From assembly GCA_013816725.1 (NCBI GenBank), contig JACDEA010000123.1, positions 1 to 6,804 on the forward strand: a stretch of 6,804 bases of DNA. The letters run 5' to 3'. The stretch is from Actinomycetota bacterium (GTDB lineage: Bacteria > Actinomycetota > Acidimicrobiia > Acidimicrobiales > JACDEA01). Below the pieces are notes generated by a model. The model was not told the DNA's origin, ran no database searches, and saw only the letters and a list, made by a program, of their open reading frames with translations. Position 1 is the first letter of the stretch; every line of letters starts with the position of its first letter. Shown in pieces: positions 6,253 through 6,804 of the stretch. The translations under genes and the position numbers were made by a program.

Positions 6253-6804
6253 TGGCCCGCATGCCCCGGGGTTTGGTCCCGATGCTGGCCACGCCGGCCA
6301 AGCTTCCGCAGAACGAAGGCGGGTGGGCGTTCGAGGTCAAGTGGGACGGTGTGCGGGGCCTCACGTACGTCGACAACGGCGACTTCAAGATGGAGAGCCG
6401 CAACCTCAAGGACTTCACGCCGCGCTATCCCGAGGTGTGGCCGTTGGCCGAGCAGCTGGCCGGACACGACGCCATCCTCGACGGCGAGGTCGTGGCCTTC
6501 GACGACACGGGCAGGCCCAGCTTCGGCGTCCTGCAGAACCGGATGCACCTGGCCAACGCCGGCGAGGTGCGACAACGCATGGTGGACACGCCGGTCCTCT
6601 ACGTGATCTTCTACGTGCTCTGGCTCGACGGCGCGTCGTTGATGAAGCGCACCTACACCGAGCGGCGCGTCGTGCTCGAACAACTCGCGCTGGGCGGTGC
6701 CGCCTGGCGCATCTCGCCCACGCAAACGGGCGGGGGCGCCGAACTGCTCGAGGCGGCGCAGTCGCAGGGTCTGGAGGGCGTGGTGGCGAAGCGGCTCGAC
6801 GGCA
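6252..6804 (+). CDS. ATP-dependent DNA ligase, LigD ligase-domain type (partial, N-terminal 184 residues)
   Basis: The product seals DNA nicks or ends via a lysyl-AMP intermediate, probably in end joining. It is cut by the right edge. Visible nucleotidyltransferase motifs are EVKWDGVRG (28-36) with the adenylated K30 and R35, SRN..DFTPRYPEV (49-62) as motif Ia, ILDGEVVAF (75-83) with the metal/ATP residue E79 of motif III, and EGVVAKR (175-181) as motif IV. FGVLQNRM (91-98) is a further LigD-type block. The motif IIIa segment reads YVIFYVLWLDG (117-127), with Tyr121 where the usual FDLL Asp stands. The ligase domain is at the extreme N-terminus, so no polymerase or phosphoesterase domain precedes it. 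The protein could be a stand-alone LigC/LigD-like ligase, or a fusion with other domains lying beyond the edge. ATG at 6252 overlaps the dehydrogenase stop (TGATG) without a Shine-Dalgarno. ATG at 6261 is an alternative start. Confidence 0.9.
   Translation, partial: MARMPRGLVPMLATPAKLPQNEGGWAFEVKWDGVRGLTYVDNGDFKMESRNLKDFTPRYPEVWPLAEQLAGHDAILDGEVVAFDDTGRPSFGVLQNRMHLANAGEVRQRMVDTPVLYVIFYVLWLDGASLMKRTYTERRVVLEQLALGGAAWRISPTQTGGGAELLEAAQSQGLEGVVAKRLDG

Overview
The window is a GC-rich (about 70% by eye) bacterial chromosomal segment, densely packed with genes and with strong G/C bias at third codon positions. An actinobacterial-type HelD helicase, SD-less GTG starts preceded by TAnnnT-like boxes, and an end-joining-type ATP-dependent DNA ligase domain all point to Actinomycetota. 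A deep-branching class such as Acidimicrobiia is my guess; the sequence alone does not settle it. I see no tRNA, rRNA, CRISPR array, insertion sequence, phage gene or attachment site.

Layout: (1) 1-1001, minus strand, N-terminal part of a HelD/HelR-type superfamily 1 helicase that acts on RNA polymerase, cut by the left edge. (2) A 56-bp divergent spacer. (3) 1058-4270, plus strand, a tight three-gene heme operon: hemE (uroporphyrinogen decarboxylase), hemH/cpfC (ferrochelatase) and hemY/cgoX (porphyrinogen oxidase). Genes overlap by 8 and 1 nt. (4) 4271-4795, minus strand, a four-helix membrane protein of unknown function, whose stop codon directly abuts that of hemY. (5) A divergent spacer of about 77 bp. 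(6) 4873-6252, plus strand, an NAD(P)-dependent aldehyde dehydrogenase. (7) From 6252, overlapping by 1 nt and running off the right edge, an ATP-dependent DNA ligase of the LigD ligase-domain type.

How they work together: the three hem genes encode three steps from uroporphyrinogen III towards heme. The ferrochelatase starts with a Tyr-containing MAYGTP motif like the Bacillus coproporphyrin enzyme, and the order E-H-Y is that of Bacillus subtilis. The cluster is therefore best read as part of the coproporphyrin-dependent branch (coproporphyrinogen III to coproporphyrin III to coproheme). The last enzyme, ChdC/HemQ, is not in the window. The aldehyde dehydrogenase and ligase look co-translated but have no obvious shared pathway.

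The region is mostly ordinary housekeeping and accessory metabolism. I found no convincing new biological system. The points worth a second look are the Bacillus-like ferrochelatase and gene order in a GC-rich genome, an Asp-to-Tyr change in ligase motif IIIa, a metabolic gene coupled to a repair gene, leaderless-type starts, and the zero-gap convergent gene ends.
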